A stretch of 60,000 nucleotides of DNA from Membranipora membranacea (lineage: Eukaryota > Bryozoa > Gymnolaemata > Cheilostomatida > Membraniporidae). The DNA lies in assembly GCA_914767715.1 (NCBI GenBank), contig OU612068.1, positions 26,724,001 through 26,784,000 on the forward strand. The letters are read 5' to 3'. The notes beneath the pieces are model-generated. The model was not told the DNA's origin. It made no database searches and saw only the letters and a list, made by a program, of their open reading frames with translations. The stretch's first letter is position 1, and the number at the start of each line of letters is the position of its first letter. Both the position numbers and the translations under genes were made by a program. Shown one piece after another: positions 1 to 12,411 of the stretch.

Positions 1-3000
1 GAGAAAATCAGAAACACACTGAGAGCCGCTGTAGCACAAACGTGTACAAATATGCAGAGATTCACATGTCCGGCTGACGGCCAGACACAGTTAGACACTA
101 CAGAGTAATACTCAGATATACTCAAAAACTTATAGTCTAGTAACATTTTTACGATACTGTTCTGGATCAACATTGCTGCACAATGCGCTCTCAATAAATC
201 TTTGAGTGATGGGTACCATGTCATATTAAATTAACGTTGCAGTTTTCAAAGATGGATTGTAACAACCAACCATTTAACAAACATTCCACACAATCATTGA
301 ACTCTGGGAAGGGACTGTCCAAATATCTGTTGTAAAAATTCTGAACTTATATTTGTGATATAATTGGAACAATTATAAAATCTTAAAGACTACCCTGAGA
401 CCAAAGCGTGTTATAGTCAGGTAGTTATTCATGATAAAGTTGTGTAAGATTTGCATGGCTAAAAATTCAATGCTCTACTCAGTATTAGTTATTGATAGTG
501 GAAAGAGTGCCTTCCATAAGAGAAGGTAAACCCCCATTCTCTGCAATATGTCACAGTCTCACGGATGTGCAATACAAGACACAAGCACTTTCGGGAGACT
601 GTGACTGTGTACAGTACCTTGTTCATTGTGAATGAATTTATATATGATAGCTGTAGGTTTTTATTTGATGTAATTTTTTGTAAACAATAATTTTACAAAT
701 GTTGCAGTTAGTTGTCTGGTTCATGTCAAGCTAATTGCTCAATATTTCGCTGCTGGTAGTTTTTACTTCAGTATTACCACTGAGTACCCCTTGGTAGAAC
801 TTATCAGCCACTCTCTCATTTTACTTCTGATGTTTCTATATAACTATATCTCCTTGTGGATGACCATTCAATCCGAAATTAAAAAATGTTAACAAAAGAG
901 AAATTATGGAGTTGAAAACTTACCTAATACAGTTATTTTCTCTGTTATTCTGCATGCTTGTTTATTCTGTGGGCAACTTGTATGCCCTTTGACCTCTGAA
1001 CTGACTTACTCTCATTGAATGGTATACATATCAACATGACCTTCAGTTAGAACACCCAACACAGGGACTTATGATCTGACATTGATCTCATTGGCTGTAC
1101 TTACTAGCGATGAATAATATAGCCTGTGAAATTGTCTTGTTTACAAAATCTGCAAACAGTAATAAATTGCTTTCAGTGTCGATGATTCGGGCATTTCTAG
1201 AATCTAGGGCCTGGTCATTTTTGCAAGTCCTTTCTTTCGCAAATGAAGGCTCATTTTGCAATTCCTAATATGGAGTTCACGGCTTTAGCACATTAATACA
1301 GGAGTATCATAATACTAAGAGGAGACATAGTTTTAATACTACTGCAGAACACTGACTGCTGAGCTCTCTTGCACCCAAGTAGAAAGAGTTTAACGCCACT
1401 TAAGATGGCATTTATGGCAACACTTTTTTTTATTAAGATGCCATTTTGGCTGTCGCTCTTCAGACCTCAGAAGTTCCTAACAACAACTCTGATTTATGAG
1501 TTGTCCATAAAAATGTGTTTCATCTTACCAAATAGTAAAATATAAATTGGAACATCACTCATAGATTTCAATAATATTTCACAATAAAATAAGAATAGTC
1601 TCATCTAAATCCAGCAGGTTTACCATTAACAAAATAGTGAAATCTAAATTGTAGCAATTCAGAGGGGCTCGATTTAAGTTGAAGCTCAGATAAGGAACAA
1701 AAGTCACACCATCCTTCGCCACCAAAGATTGACCTAAATATGAACCCAATGGTGACTGCACTGTTAGTTATACTATAGTATTATTTGTTCCATCATTTAC
1801 AGTAAGTGTGAGAAACGGACTGGGCCGTGTACACAACAGGGTGTAGTTGGCTTGCTCCGAGTCTACTCTGATGAGCGAGAGGGCTTTTATATTTAATTTA
1901 CGGTTCTATGTATTTTAGCACTGAAAGCCATCGCTCGAATTATGAATCATTATTATATCCCACAGAAGGGTCTCAAAGATAGGCAGATATACAATACACG
2001 GATCTACTATAGACTGATATACAATACACTGTTGCGACAAATTCTGATGGTCGTCAATGACCGATATCAATTAATTTCCTGACACAATGTAACACACGCA
2101 CTGTTTATCTACTCATGAGCTTAATTCACTAGATGTCGTCACGAGTGTTAACTTAAATTTAATTCAAGATTATTATAATACACAGTCTATTTAATTCATC
2201 ACAAGTTATATATATATTGTAACTTTTGATGTCTGTTTATGGTCTATTACATGAAAGCGCCGACAAGGCCGTCTACAAGTGCGTAAAGTTAGGATTGCCT
2301 TTGAATACACAATTGCGACTACTAAAGAGTCAAGCTGCTTGGATTATCAATTATTTATGTCAACCAGACAGGCATAAAACTAATCTGTTTAGACTAAGAT
2401 TATTTATTTAATTACCCTGACCATTTAATTCAATTGAGACAAAATACACATAAAAATTATTTATATAAGATAAAAATATTAAAAGTCGTTCTGAATATTC
2501 TAACCTGACTGTCCTTGCACTCTTTTCCTTGGTTATATGCCAGAATACCAGTTGATTTCTGATTTAGTCACTGATCGCACAGATAAGTTGATATACTTTC
2601 GAATTACACAACAATACAATATATTATATGATACAATCAATTCTTTTACTTCACAATCTAAGCCACTGCTAAAATAGGACGACGGTCCTGTTGCGTTCCT
2701 GTCTTAATACTAACTGCTTTAAATGATACCGTAAAGGACGACGGTCCTGTTGCTACTGCCTGAAGCTGTGGCTGCTCCATATCTTTATTGGTGTGTTCAA
2801 TGTTGTATACATGATGCAGCTTTGTCAGGCAGTTTCACTTTGATGATGATATAATTGTTGTGCAAGCAGGTAGTTTCACTTTGATGATATAAGTAGCAGG
2901 CAAGGTGTAGCTGGTGCAAGTATTATTGAAGTTGGTGGTGACTTGTAGTTATATTCTCTTTCTTCTTGTAGTGTGTGTAGTGTGTAGTATGATATTATTT

Positions 3001-3276
3001 CAATTCTCGCTCATCGCATCATATATAGCAGAAGGCAGAGACGCAATAATAAGCTGATGCTAAAATAGAAATCTCCGCAAACCAAGGTTAATTTACAGTT
3101 GTAATAATGATGTTGTGTGTCTCATTATTTTGTCACGTTTTAAAAAAACGTCAGCAACTTTCCCACCCTAGCTTCTTTTCCATGGATCAAGCCCAGTTAC
3201 TTGTATGCAGTTGGAAGCGTTCGCTTAGATCTCTCAAAAAAAAAACTTTAGTACTAAGATCTCTGCATATGCTTTT
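1..3276. other. no recognisable gene
   Basis: I see no conserved protein, RNA gene or complete transposon here. The open frames are short (about 60 codons), lack recognisable motifs and have no convincing splice context. Small local repeats occur, such as a 17-base motif around 2679 and 2737 (ggacgacggtcctgttg) and two copies of a motif containing gtttcactttgatgat near 2825-2890. The stretch is probably intergenic or decayed repeat DNA. Confidence 0.5.
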
Positions 3277-3450
3277 ATCATGGTAGCGACTACCCTCAAA
3301 GATGGTGATGCACACATTTTCTCTGGTTGAGCTATCACCGCAGAAAACTGTTATTGTCGGTTTATCATGGTAGCGACTACCCTCAGAGGTGGTGTTGGAA
3401 ACATTCTCTCTGGTTGAGCTATCACCGCAGAAAGTTGCTATTGTTGGTTT
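3277..3450. repeat. two-copy 87-bp tandem repeat
   Basis: Two adjacent copies (3277-3363 and 3364-3450) share the start atcatggtagcgactaccct and differ by scattered substitutions. On the minus strand the frame stays open through both copies, inside a 147-codon ORF (3187-3630) that reads a 29-residue unit twice with the core CGDSSTRENV. The 87-bp length is a multiple of three, so the open frame may be a by-product. I do not recognise the peptide and do not call it a gene. Confidence 0.7.
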
Positions 3451-4539
3451 TTTTTTGCCATTCCTTCGGTACAGTAATTCTGTCTGGTATTTATCCTGTC
3501 TGATAACGAATCTCAAGAAATACATCAATCCGTCTACAGCACTGGTGCATGCTTTAAAAATTGTGACCCTGACATAAGCATATAGAAGGGTAACTTTATT
3601 TGGTATTAATATATTTTTTTCCAACAACATTTATTGATTCCTACTTGTGACCCTTTCAAGTGTATAACGAGATTTGATTTTTAAGGACAACTTAACAATA
3701 CGAACAACTCAAAGACTTTTAACATAATGATTGGCGGTTCTTGTGAAACAGCTTGGATTTATCCTTACATGTCAAAAGGAAAGACAACTTGAGGTCAAAA
3801 TCTATATTGATATTGTTGATGTGTTTAGATAAGGTTAGTCTCATGATGTGAAAAATAGAGGAATTGAATCTTATAACTGTTAATCAAATGGATGACATTC
3901 ATTTTAAAGCGAAAGTCGTGGTATGGCTTCAAACTTCAAAAGTCTGATGCTATATGTATGTTGTCTGTTAGAATTGAATTGATGATTATTGCTCCCTCCA
4001 AAAATCTGTGGCATCAAATGATCAAGCAGAATCCATAGAGCGCAAGGCAAAAGTGGAATACCTCAGACTCTCACTAGTGTAACATATAAATCAGATCCGA
4101 ATGTAACCAGGAATAATACCATCGCTGTGATTATTGAATTGTAACATACAAATTATATGACCAGGATATAGGCGCTGAAACAGAGGATTCATATACTAAC
4201 TTAACCAAGGACAAGACCATTGCGACATAGTCTTAGGCCCAGACCTTTTAATTGTATGCCAGATGTTTTGGGCACCTGGCTACTATTAGTTTCGAACTCA
4301 AAGCATGATGGCTGACACTTAGGAGACCAGGGTGTTTCAATGATTTTGCACCTAATAATGAAGATGACGATCCTCTGACGTATTTTGTGGTCATCAGCTG
4401 CTATAAAAGCGCTGGGGATCAGAGGCACGTCAGTTTGTGGAGTAGCAACTTGAAATTCAACTACCTTGTTGAGAACAGATTACAGATTTTCTTATTTTTC
4501 CTTCTACATTTTGTGTTGTCTCAGGTGGTCTACAAATAA

Positions 4540-5201
4540 TAAAATTATCTTCAACCACGCCGATCCACACTGCGAAATCTTAACTATCAAGTCAGGACCG
4601 TATTGGCTACCGCGAGAGTTCTCCTCGATTATCTCTGTAAAACACAATGCTCAAACAACTGTTCAAACAATATCATCACATGTCAAAGATCTAGAGAAAA
4701 AACATCCAGATTCCTGCATCATCGTGCGATGGGTGATTTCAATCAGCTACCCTTCAAGCTTGCTGGATATTACCAATCAGTGAAAACACCCACACGTAAA
4801 AACAGAATTCTAGATAAATGCTACATTAGGATTAAAGATGCGTTCAAACAATGTTGTCAACTAGCTAAGCTTGGTGAATCTGACCATTATATAACACATC
4901 TCATTCCTACCTACACTCCGTTATCCAAATGCAAACCCACTAGAATAACTCGTCGTACCTATTCTGAAGAAAACTGTGGAAATTTGCAAGCTGCCCTTGA
5001 CATCACTATTTGGGACAATTTAATTTCTGACAATGATGACCTTGATAAACAAACGGATATTATCACTGACTATATTAACTTTTGTACCGATCTGTGTATA
5101 CCAAAGAAGAGCGTCAGAGTTTGCACAAATCAAAAACCCTGGATCAATGAACAAATATCGGAGATGATCGATGAGAAACAACAAGCCCACAAAACTTGTA
5201 A
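4540..5201 (+). pseudogene. LINE endonuclease and linker, frameshifted
   Basis: The first reading frame carries the mid-endonuclease segment (EILTIKSGPYWLPREFSS) and breaks just before the GDFN motif near 4735. The second frame carries GDFNQLP, SDHYITH and the linker to about 5200, where another shift moves the protein into the reverse transcriptase frame. GDFN and SDH are the metal-binding and catalytic motifs of the exonuclease-endonuclease-phosphatase fold. Two shifts within 500 bases mean no functional nuclease is made from this copy. Confidence 0.8.
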
Positions 5202-6848
5202 CGTAAACTCTACAACAAGCTCAAATGCGACATCACTAAATCTATTAAACAAGCCAAACAAGAATACTCTCGGAAAATACAGCATAACCCAGCGAAAGAA
5301 CCTGCTAAAGCCTGGACTGACATTAAAAAGATTAGTGGATTACCTACTAATAGCCCAAAACCAACTCAACAAAATCCATTCAACTCAGATGACCTAAACA
5401 CCTTCTTCACAAGATTTGAGAAGCCTCTCGCTGACCGTCCTGACATCAATAACAACGCCACCATAGCACCACCTCTAGAAATAGAAGAGGCTACTGTCTT
5501 AAAGCAGTTGAAATCGTTGAACTCGAGGAAAGGTCCAGGCCCTGATGGCCTCATCCCCAAAGTACTTAAGCTATGTGCCTATCAACTGGCGCCTGTCATA
5601 ACAAAACTATTCAATTTATCTATCACGTCTAAGTCAACCCCTACTTCCTGGAAATCGGCCATTATCAAACCCCTACCCAAAGTTAAGAATCCCGATCAAC
5701 TTAAACAATACAGACCAATAGCGCTCACCATTTGCCTGTGCAAAATGATGGAGAGACTTGTTAAACATTACATTATTACTCATACAGCTAAGGACCACCT
5801 TCAGTTTGCTTATCGTGCAAACCGCTCAACTCAAGATGCCCTTTTATGCCTCACTACTACCATCACAGATTTCATTGACAAGAAAGCTTCAAATTATGCC
5901 AGGTGTCTGTTCCTTGACTTTTCTTCTGCATTCAACACAATACATGTTCCAGACTTAATCTCGCAACTATCACATCTCGACTCCAATGTCACTGAATGGA
6001 TATACAGCTTCCTAACGAATCGCACCCAAAGAACAATAGTAGATGGCAATATCTCAAAACCCATCATAACCAACACTGGCACTCCCCAGGGTTGTTTATC
6101 TCCACTTTTGTTTTCAATATATACCAATAGGATTACCTCAGACTTGAGCAATATTACTGTCATTAAATACGCAGACGACACCTGTATAATTGGATGTATA
6201 TCAAATCAATCAGATCTTAGTGCCTATCTTGATGAGATTAGTAGAATTTCAAAGCAATGTTGTGATTTAAACCTATTGTTAAACGCCTCCAAGACTCAAG
6301 AAATGATGTTTTCTACTCAGCTTGATAGGCCCATTACCCCTACTCTTATCCTTAACGGCACGGAAGTTGATTTTTGTGACAAAGTAAAATACCTTGGTGT
6401 TACTGTTGACGATAAACTCCGCTATCATGATCATGTGCAATCCATAGTGACTACTGCATCTCGACGCATGTATATTGTGAAACATTTTGTATACTATAGC
6501 TCAAAGCCCATTTCTCATATGTTATTCAAGAGTTTTATTGTATCCCTCATCACTTACTGTCTCCCCATACTTTTTACAAGCATCAATGCAAGCGACAAGA
6601 AGTCCTTACGCAAAATATTTAAAGATGCCGCCAAGTTAGGGATTGAGCACCCCGATATAGATGCTCTGGTGGCCAACCAGATCAAGACACTTGGACTACG
6701 GTACATACACGATGAAGAGCACTTTATCAATGACTTTCTCACTAAATGCCCCTCAGGTCGCTATCGTACCGTTAAATATCGGGGTACATGGGGTAGAGAC
6801 AGCTTTTTAAGACATCTCATACATATACTTAATAATATACTATTCTAA
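5202..6848 (+). CDS. LINE reverse transcriptase domain (ORF2 fragment)
   Basis: One frame is open from after a stop at 5199 to the stop at 6846-6848, about 548 codons. In order it reads a basic linker, the RT fingers (LNSRKGPGPDG, near 5514), the palm with D in FLDFSSAFN, the GTPQGCLSPLLF turn, and the catalytic IKYADD near 6164. A thumb region follows with VKYLGVTVDD and a C-terminal segment with SGRYRTV. The product would copy LINE RNA at a nicked target. No proper start codon can be assigned, because in the intact element this is an internal part of ORF2. It is the best preserved piece of the element and the catalytic Asp residues are intact. Confidence 0.88.
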   Translation, partial: RKLYNKLKCDITKSIKQAKQEYSRKIQHNPAKEPAKAWTDIKKISGLPTNSPKPTQQNPFNSDDLNTFFTRFEKPLADRPDINNNATIAPPLEIEEATVLKQLKSLNSRKGPGPDGLIPKVLKLCAYQLAPVITKLFNLSITSKSTPTSWKSAIIKPLPKVKNPDQLKQYRPIALTICLCKMMERLVKHYIITHTAKDHLQFAYRANRSTQDALLCLTTTITDFIDKKASNYARCLFLDFSSAFNTIHVPDLISQLSHLDSNVTEWIYSFLTNRTQRTIVDGNISKPIITNTGTPQGCLSPLLFSIYTNRITSDLSNITVIKYADDTCIIGCISNQSDLSAYLDEISRISKQCCDLNLLLNASKTQEMMFSTQLDRPITPTLILNGTEVDFCDKVKYLGVTVDDKLRYHDHVQSIVTTASRRMYIVKHFVYYSSKPISHMLFKSFIVSLITYCLPILFTSINASDKKSLRKIFKDAAKLGIEHPDIDALVANQIKTLGLRYIHDEEHFINDFLTKCPSGRYRTVKYRGTWGRDSFLRHLIHILNNILF

Positions 6849-7543
6849 AAAACTTTTTATACAACAGAGATCTGACTTTTTCCATGTTTTTCTTTCTTGT
6901 CAGTATTAACAACGTATTTCGTGACAAATTTTTGTCTATGATAGTAATAAATCCATCCATCCATCCAGATATCTGAAAACCAAGTTGGTTGAGTGCTAAT
7001 AAAATGGGAAGAAACACTACAATGTTAATGATTGTTTTCCCTGACCTCCTAAATATAACCTGGATGGCGGACTAAGTACACTACACAAGCACAAGCTGGC
7101 CATACTAGCATATGCCATATTGACAGACCACTTGATAACTATGCCCATCACTGGGTAGCATCCCTTCTCCGCTAACATACTGACGTTGTCCAAGCCTGAA
7201 TGTCACACCTTTAGAGGCTTTCGGGGAATAATCCTTATGTCAGCACCCGGTAATGATACTGATTTAGATCTCATTTTAACTGATTCCTTGATTCCCTCTG
7301 TGATAAGCGTTTGACTGGATGGCCAGGTCATGATAGTGTTCTTGGTTGGTTGGTTTATTTTGTCATAAACATTGGTATGCTGCGAGATTGAGTGTTAATA
7401 CTGTTACATGAGTAGGGAATAACAAAAAGAAATATAAAAAATGAGTAAAGTAGTCTGACTTCTTGTGTACATGATGTGTATTCATGGCTTGGAATGAATT
7501 TCGATGTTGCTGATAACCTAAAGCCTGTCTCATTGTTAATCCT

Positions 7544-7870
7544 TGTTACACCCACAAGTGTAATAATTTTCAAAACTTGTAATAACACCCACAAATGTAA
7601 TAGTCTCTTCCCTCAAATGTAATAACCAACCACAAGTGTAATAACTTCTTCCCTCAAGTGTAATAAAATGCTTCACCCACAAGTGTAATAATCTCTTCCC
7701 TCAAATGTAATAATTTTATAACTAAAGAATAGAGAGGTAAGATCATCTGACAGCGCTATTACTGTGTTATATGCGTCTTTTGGTGTTTTTTTTGCACTCC
7801 AAATTGTCATTATAGGGCTTTAAATCATATGAAAACCTATCCGTTTGAGTTGTATAGGGGAGACAACGTA
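7544..7870. repeat. left terminal inverted repeat of the Ginger-like element
   Basis: This arm matches the reverse complement of 12004-12406. It is built from alternating subrepeats, CCCACAAGTGTAATAA and CCCTCAAATGTAATAA, followed by a unique part reaching a ggggagacaac motif near 7857. It has one or two fewer subrepeats than the right arm. Such arrays are usually transposase binding sites. Confidence 0.88.
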
Positions 7871-8914
7871 ATTGTAAATGGCTAAAAGTTTAAATCCTAT
7901 GAAAATCAATCCATCATTCATCCATCCATGTAATCATTTTTCACCAACCTATTCTGCAGCTAGCAGGCCATTTTTCTTTCCTAGCTTTCAATAAAACTCC
8001 TAAATTTGACCTGCAGTGGAGCACACCTAGTTAGTAGCACCGCAATGGACCGGAGGAAAAGGTTATGAGTTATAGGCCTAACTCATTCTAGTTATAAACC
8101 TATTGATTTGTATCGTAAGCCGGTGTGAAAATAACCAGATTTGTTTGGAATGTGTTGGAACAACATGGGCATAGGCTTAGTGCAAGGAAGACAAAGCTGA
8201 TCAAAATTACACTACCCACTGTCAGTGGATGAAGCACAACTTGAGTTTTAGTGATGAGTTAATATGCCCACAATTTTTTATCAAAGGCTGCGCCGGAACC
8301 CAGTCATGGTCGTAGTAAGGCAAAAAGTCTCCACAGTACTTTTTTATATACTGCTCATTACCAATAACATTAATTTTGCGAATGCTTGCAATAGTTTTTA
8401 ATCAAGCAATGGAACCTATACATTTCCTAGCTATCTCTGCGCATGTTCTTGGTGTCAAGGGTAAGCGGTGACAAACCTGATGATTTAGAAATAGAATGAA
8501 CATTATGTGCTGGCAGCCCACCAGACAGCACTACCCAAGACTATATATAGACTATAAATTCATCTAATATTTTATACATATATACATATGTACGTTGTAC
8601 CTTTATTGACATAAGACTGCTGCTTATAAAGTACAGGAATATAGACGAGTAGGTGTTGGACAGGCCAGTACAGAGATTTAAGACATAATTTTTGATTATG
8701 GAACGGTAATAAGAGTATGAAAATAAATGCTACATGATTTATGAGACCTATGACCTGACTTCTATTTTAAAAGATGAACAGAAAGTCAGTACTACTAATA
8801 ACTAATCTACAGTTTAATACACACAAGCACACAAAATGATATAATGATTGAAGTAAGAAAGCTAAATGTATAGTATCGAATCAGGATATCATACATCGGA
8901 TTTAATTAGATCAA

Positions 8915-9432
8915 TCATTTCAAGTGTATGTTTATGACTCGATACCACCCGAATCTTAGTTTCTCCAAAGTAATGTAATCGTTTATCAAGCCAGTGCCGT
9001 AGCCCTGCAAAATTTCTCGCAATTCTATCGCCACTCCACTGCCTCTTCCACAATGTTGCATGATCCTTCTAACACCGATCACTGGGTTTAGTTCCAACTT
9101 CAGCGCTCTCTCATCCATTAGATTGAAATATACCTGTGGGCATGATTTACGGGATTCATACACACACACAGGAAATTGAGTTCCAAAGACGGTCTTTATA
9201 TTGAGGAAATCATATATGCTGCCTCTGGCAGCATACTGGAATATGCGCTCAATATCAGCACATTTCAAGTCGTAAAACTTGCAACGAGGTTTCCGGCGCA
9301 TGTTGAGGGCTAACTCACGCCACAGCCGACACACACTCCGTACCCTTGTCAGACATCTGAGATCGACGGAACATAGCTGAAGTAGGAGCATAATCACTAG
9401 TAGAGGCAGTTCATTGATATGAAGTGGGGATC
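8915..9432 (-). CDS. F-box-like protein exon inside the transposon
   Basis: An uninterrupted minus-strand frame begins after a good splice acceptor (pyrimidine-rich tract and TTTTATAG before 9432) and runs to a TGA at 8915. Its first 40 residues fit an F-box: LPLLVIMLLLQLCSVDLRCL, then an RVCRLW-like turn (seen as RSVCRLWREL). F-box proteins bind Skp1 and bring substrates to SCF ubiquitin ligases. The remaining 130 residues look like no repeat I know; one patch reads RIMQHCGRGSGVAIEL. The frame lies within the Ginger-like element, downstream of and co-oriented with the dead integrase, yet carries no stop or frameshift. It may be a captured host exon or part of the element's own proteome. An upstream first exon was not found, so this may be the 3' exon only. 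Confidence 0.6.
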
Positions 9433-9494
9433 TATAAAATATTAGACAGAAAAGATGAATCACACTTTCATATCATAATCAGATCGATATAAAT

Positions 9495-10162
9495 CTCCCT
9501 CCCAGTGAAATGCATTCTTATAACCCTAATCACAATGATGAAGTACATACATACAAAATATGTCACTTCATATGTAGGAAGCTCATTTACCCAGTTTGTA
9601 CCATTGGGATTCGAGATGAGGTCGTACTGCATTTTGTACTTCAACGTACAGTGGGACCTTTCTACTTTCCCTGCGACTCTGGGTGATATGGGCTGCTGAA
9701 TCTTTGTCGAATGTCTCTTGCCTTCAGCAGTCTGGACACATCCTGTTTAAATCCTGTATCTTGGTCATTCTGGACTATCTTTGGGTTACCAAACGTGTCA
9801 AATATCTACTTCAGCTCCTTTGCCACATTTTTGAAGATTTTCTGGTCACCAGTCTCAGCCAGGTTTATCTAGAGAAGACATCGAGCACAGTCAGAATATA
9901 TCGATATTTTTTTACCATTATGATATGCCGGGTTGTTACGAAAGTCAACTAAGTCGATTTGTACTCGCCACATGACGGTCCTACAGCATATCGGTGTAAT
10001 GAGACCCTTGTTGCTGAACCTAGCAGACAGTCTTTGCCGGGTGGTTGAGTGTTGTAACGCAGATGCATTAGTTGCCTCAGAGAACCCTATGTATGTGCCT
10101 TTCATTTTTAACTGCAAACGTCGTGGTCCAAGACCCTTCTCAATATCAATTGTGTTTAGCAA
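9495..10162 (-). pseudogene. DDE integrase of the Ginger-like element, decayed
   Basis: Minus-strand translation shows a retroviral-type integrase core in pieces. The first catalytic Asp lies in VQIDLVDFRNNP (near 9965), followed by ILTVLDVFSR, FDTFGNPKIVQNDQ with the second Asp, and SSPYHPESQG. After a one-base shift comes KVER with the third acidic residue. The spacing and the HPxSQGxxER signature match KRBA2/SCAND3/GIN integrases. In-frame stops (after FSR, before IFDTFG) and the shift mean it is inactive. Further upstream minus-strand coding debris up to about 11144 may be the N-terminal part, but I could not place a zinc-binding H2C2 motif with confidence. Confidence 0.8.
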
Positions 10163-12003
10163 TCACCGGTGCCTTCTCGGATTGTCGTATCACTCGTAAT
10201 CCATCTGCAAAAAATCAGTAAAATATGGCATTACAGTCTGAGACATATTGACAATGTAGTATGCAGATGCTTTGTGTTGTGTGATTAAACACCTAGGGAC
10301 TCCAATCAAAGGCATGGAGATATGTTCTTGTTCTATGTATTTTGATATCAATTGACTCCAACAAAAAGGGCGGACAACTCCAATATTCCACACAAACTAC
10401 ATTAGCTACTGCTATTGATATGAATGCAGTATGAATGAGTAAAGTCATAGTGAATGCACCAAGGTTATTTCAATTAAGTTTCATTGCCATCTTCTTGTTT
10501 CATGAATGAGGATGTGGAGACAAGAAAATTCATCACAATTGACCGTACTTCAGCGTAATAGCCAATTAACACTAGGCCCTAGGGGTGGAATGAGACAGTT
10601 TTTGAAAGTCTAAACAAGATTAGAAGGGACAGCGCGAAGTTAAGACAAAGTAGGAACAATTTAATCAATTTCTTCCCGCTTCGAGAATGAGAATGGGGAA
10701 CTTAGTTTTGTGTCAACGAGGCTGCGTCACCCCGCCTCGAAACCCATCTCGAAACATTCCTAATGAAGACAATTAATAGTCAGCATTACCTTAAATAAAC
10801 ATTACCAGGAGAGACAGGTAATTCGAAAATGCTGTGCTACAAATTGGGCTATGTATAATGAAATATTCAACGAATACATTGTGAATTAGGCTCTGCTTAC
10901 CAAGGAGAAGAATCTGTCCTGAGTCTTTGATTTCCACGCTTCAAATTCCCCTGTAGCGCCAGTGATGAACGTATGCAGAACGCTCCAATTTACTGCGGTC
11001 CTTGACTGCGGATTTAAAGTTTACACTCTCTATTTTCATAATCACATCATATATGCCATCATTCATCACAGTAGGCTTTCTCTTTCCTCTAGCATACACA
11101 CTGTCGCAGCATGTGAATATCGAAAAGACAAGTAGTAACATCACTCTGAAAAAGAATAAACAGATTTCATTGACGACAATTCAAGTTATAGGTTTCATCA
11201 ATGACTTAGATCATTGGTTTCATGTATAATACTATTATTTGTAGCCGAACCGCTTAACATCCGAAACCTGGTAACTATTGTCAGTTCCTTGCCAGGATTG
11301 ATGATGGAATGCCAATGACAGGCAGTAACTTTAAAACGCTTGTAGAAACAATGAGATGTAAATGAGATAGTAATTGTTTTTGCTCACCTGAGGAGTGAAG
11401 TTGACATCTTGGTCGCTGCAATGAACAGCAATAACTGATGAAAAATTCTACTTTCTTTTATACTGTGATATATTGGGGTAATAATGTCCAGCTGTGTATG
11501 TTTATTTTTGTCTGCAAGCTTTTGTTCATGTTATGTAACATTATGATTAATATTTTGTGCCTAGAAAGAGAGGTAAAATTAACACCTATTTATTAATTGG
11601 TTGAATGTACAACAGAATAAGAACAATCAAAGTCAACTGTGACTATCCTATGTTACAACGTTTTCACACATAAGCTTGTATATCTCCTTCATTACAACTA
11701 TTTGAAACTCTCTAGTAAAAAATAGTTCACATGATTGTCCGAATTTATGTAAATCCTAGCCACCCTAAATGACAGCTCCAAAAAAATAATAAGGTGGGCA
11801 GCATCAGTAATATCATAGTTTGACCATCGTGAATCTTGATGTGCTCTGGCTGGCTTAATCGATACCATGACTCTTCCTACTAGACATATAAAGTTTGGTA
11901 ATATTGTAGAGTACAATGAGATTGATTGTTAATACCCGTATTAAATTTGTTAGAGATGATCTCTCCAAGTGGAAGCTTCTTATCAGTTTCAAAGTTTATA
12001 ATA

Positions 12004-12406
12004 AAGTTGTCTCCCCTACACAAATCAGTGCCTTTGCATGGATTTTCATAGGAGTTACATTTAAAACCCTATTATGACAATTTGGAGTGCAAAAAAACAC
12101 CATAGGCGCATATAACACAGTAATAGCGCTGTCAGATGTTCTGACCTCTGAGTCTCTATTCTCCAATATAATTGCCGGCAAGTAAAATTATTACGTTTGA
12201 GGGAAGAGATTATTACACTTGTAGGTGATTTATTTTTTATTACATTTGAGGGAAGAGATTATTACACTTGTGGGTGAAGCATTTTATTACACTTGAGGGA
12301 AGAAGTTATTACACTTGTGGGTGGTTATTACATTTGAGGGAAGAGATTATTACATTTGTGGGTGTTATTACAAGTTTTGAAAATTATTACACTTGTGGGT
12401 GTAACA
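12004..12406. repeat. right terminal inverted repeat of the Ginger-like element
   Basis: This is the mirror of the left arm, longer by about 75 bases because of extra copies of the ttattacatttgagggaaga / ttattacacttgtgggtg subrepeats. It ends in GGGTGTAACA, followed by the ATCCT duplication. The two arms are still clearly alike, so the insertion is not ancient. Confidence 0.88.
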
Positions 12407-12411
12407 ATCCT

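Larger units (their letters stand above)
4540..6969 (+). mobile_element. 5'-truncated APE-type non-LTR retrotransposon (LINE)
   Basis: The insertion encodes the C-terminal part of an apurinic-type endonuclease followed by a full reverse transcriptase. Endonuclease motifs seen are LPREFSS, GDFN and SDHY. RT motifs are GPGPDG, the catalytic FLDFSSAFNTI, GTPQGCLSPLLF and the YADD box. The element ends after an (ATCC)n run at about 6949-6967, a tail style common in CR1/Jockey/Rex-like LINEs. The N-terminal half of the endonuclease and any ORF1 are missing, as expected from 5' truncation during target-primed reverse transcription. Frameshifts near 4735 and 5200 break the ORF, so the copy is not autonomous. 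The exact clade is uncertain. Confidence 0.9.
7544..12406 (-). mobile_element. Ginger-like (GIN) cut-and-paste transposon, complete ends
   Basis: The element starts TGTTACACCCACAAGTGTAA and ends with the reverse complement. ATCCT flanks both ends (7539-7543 and 12407-12411), a 5-bp target-site duplication. Inverted repeats run about 330 bp on the left and 400 bp on the right and contain subrepeats. Inside, on the minus strand, lies a decayed retroviral-type DDE integrase. TG...CA ends of the form TGTNR, 4-5 bp duplications and an LTR-type integrase are the hallmarks I recall for Ginger transposons. The internal F-box-like ORF is an unexpected passenger. Coding strand is minus. The family assignment rests on termini plus integrase and could be refined to a KRBA2/SCAND3-type lineage. 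Confidence 0.82.

Noticed and set aside
9505-10199. Plus-strand open frames over the integrase region
   Set aside because: The integrase motifs are on the minus strand, so these are antisense shadows.
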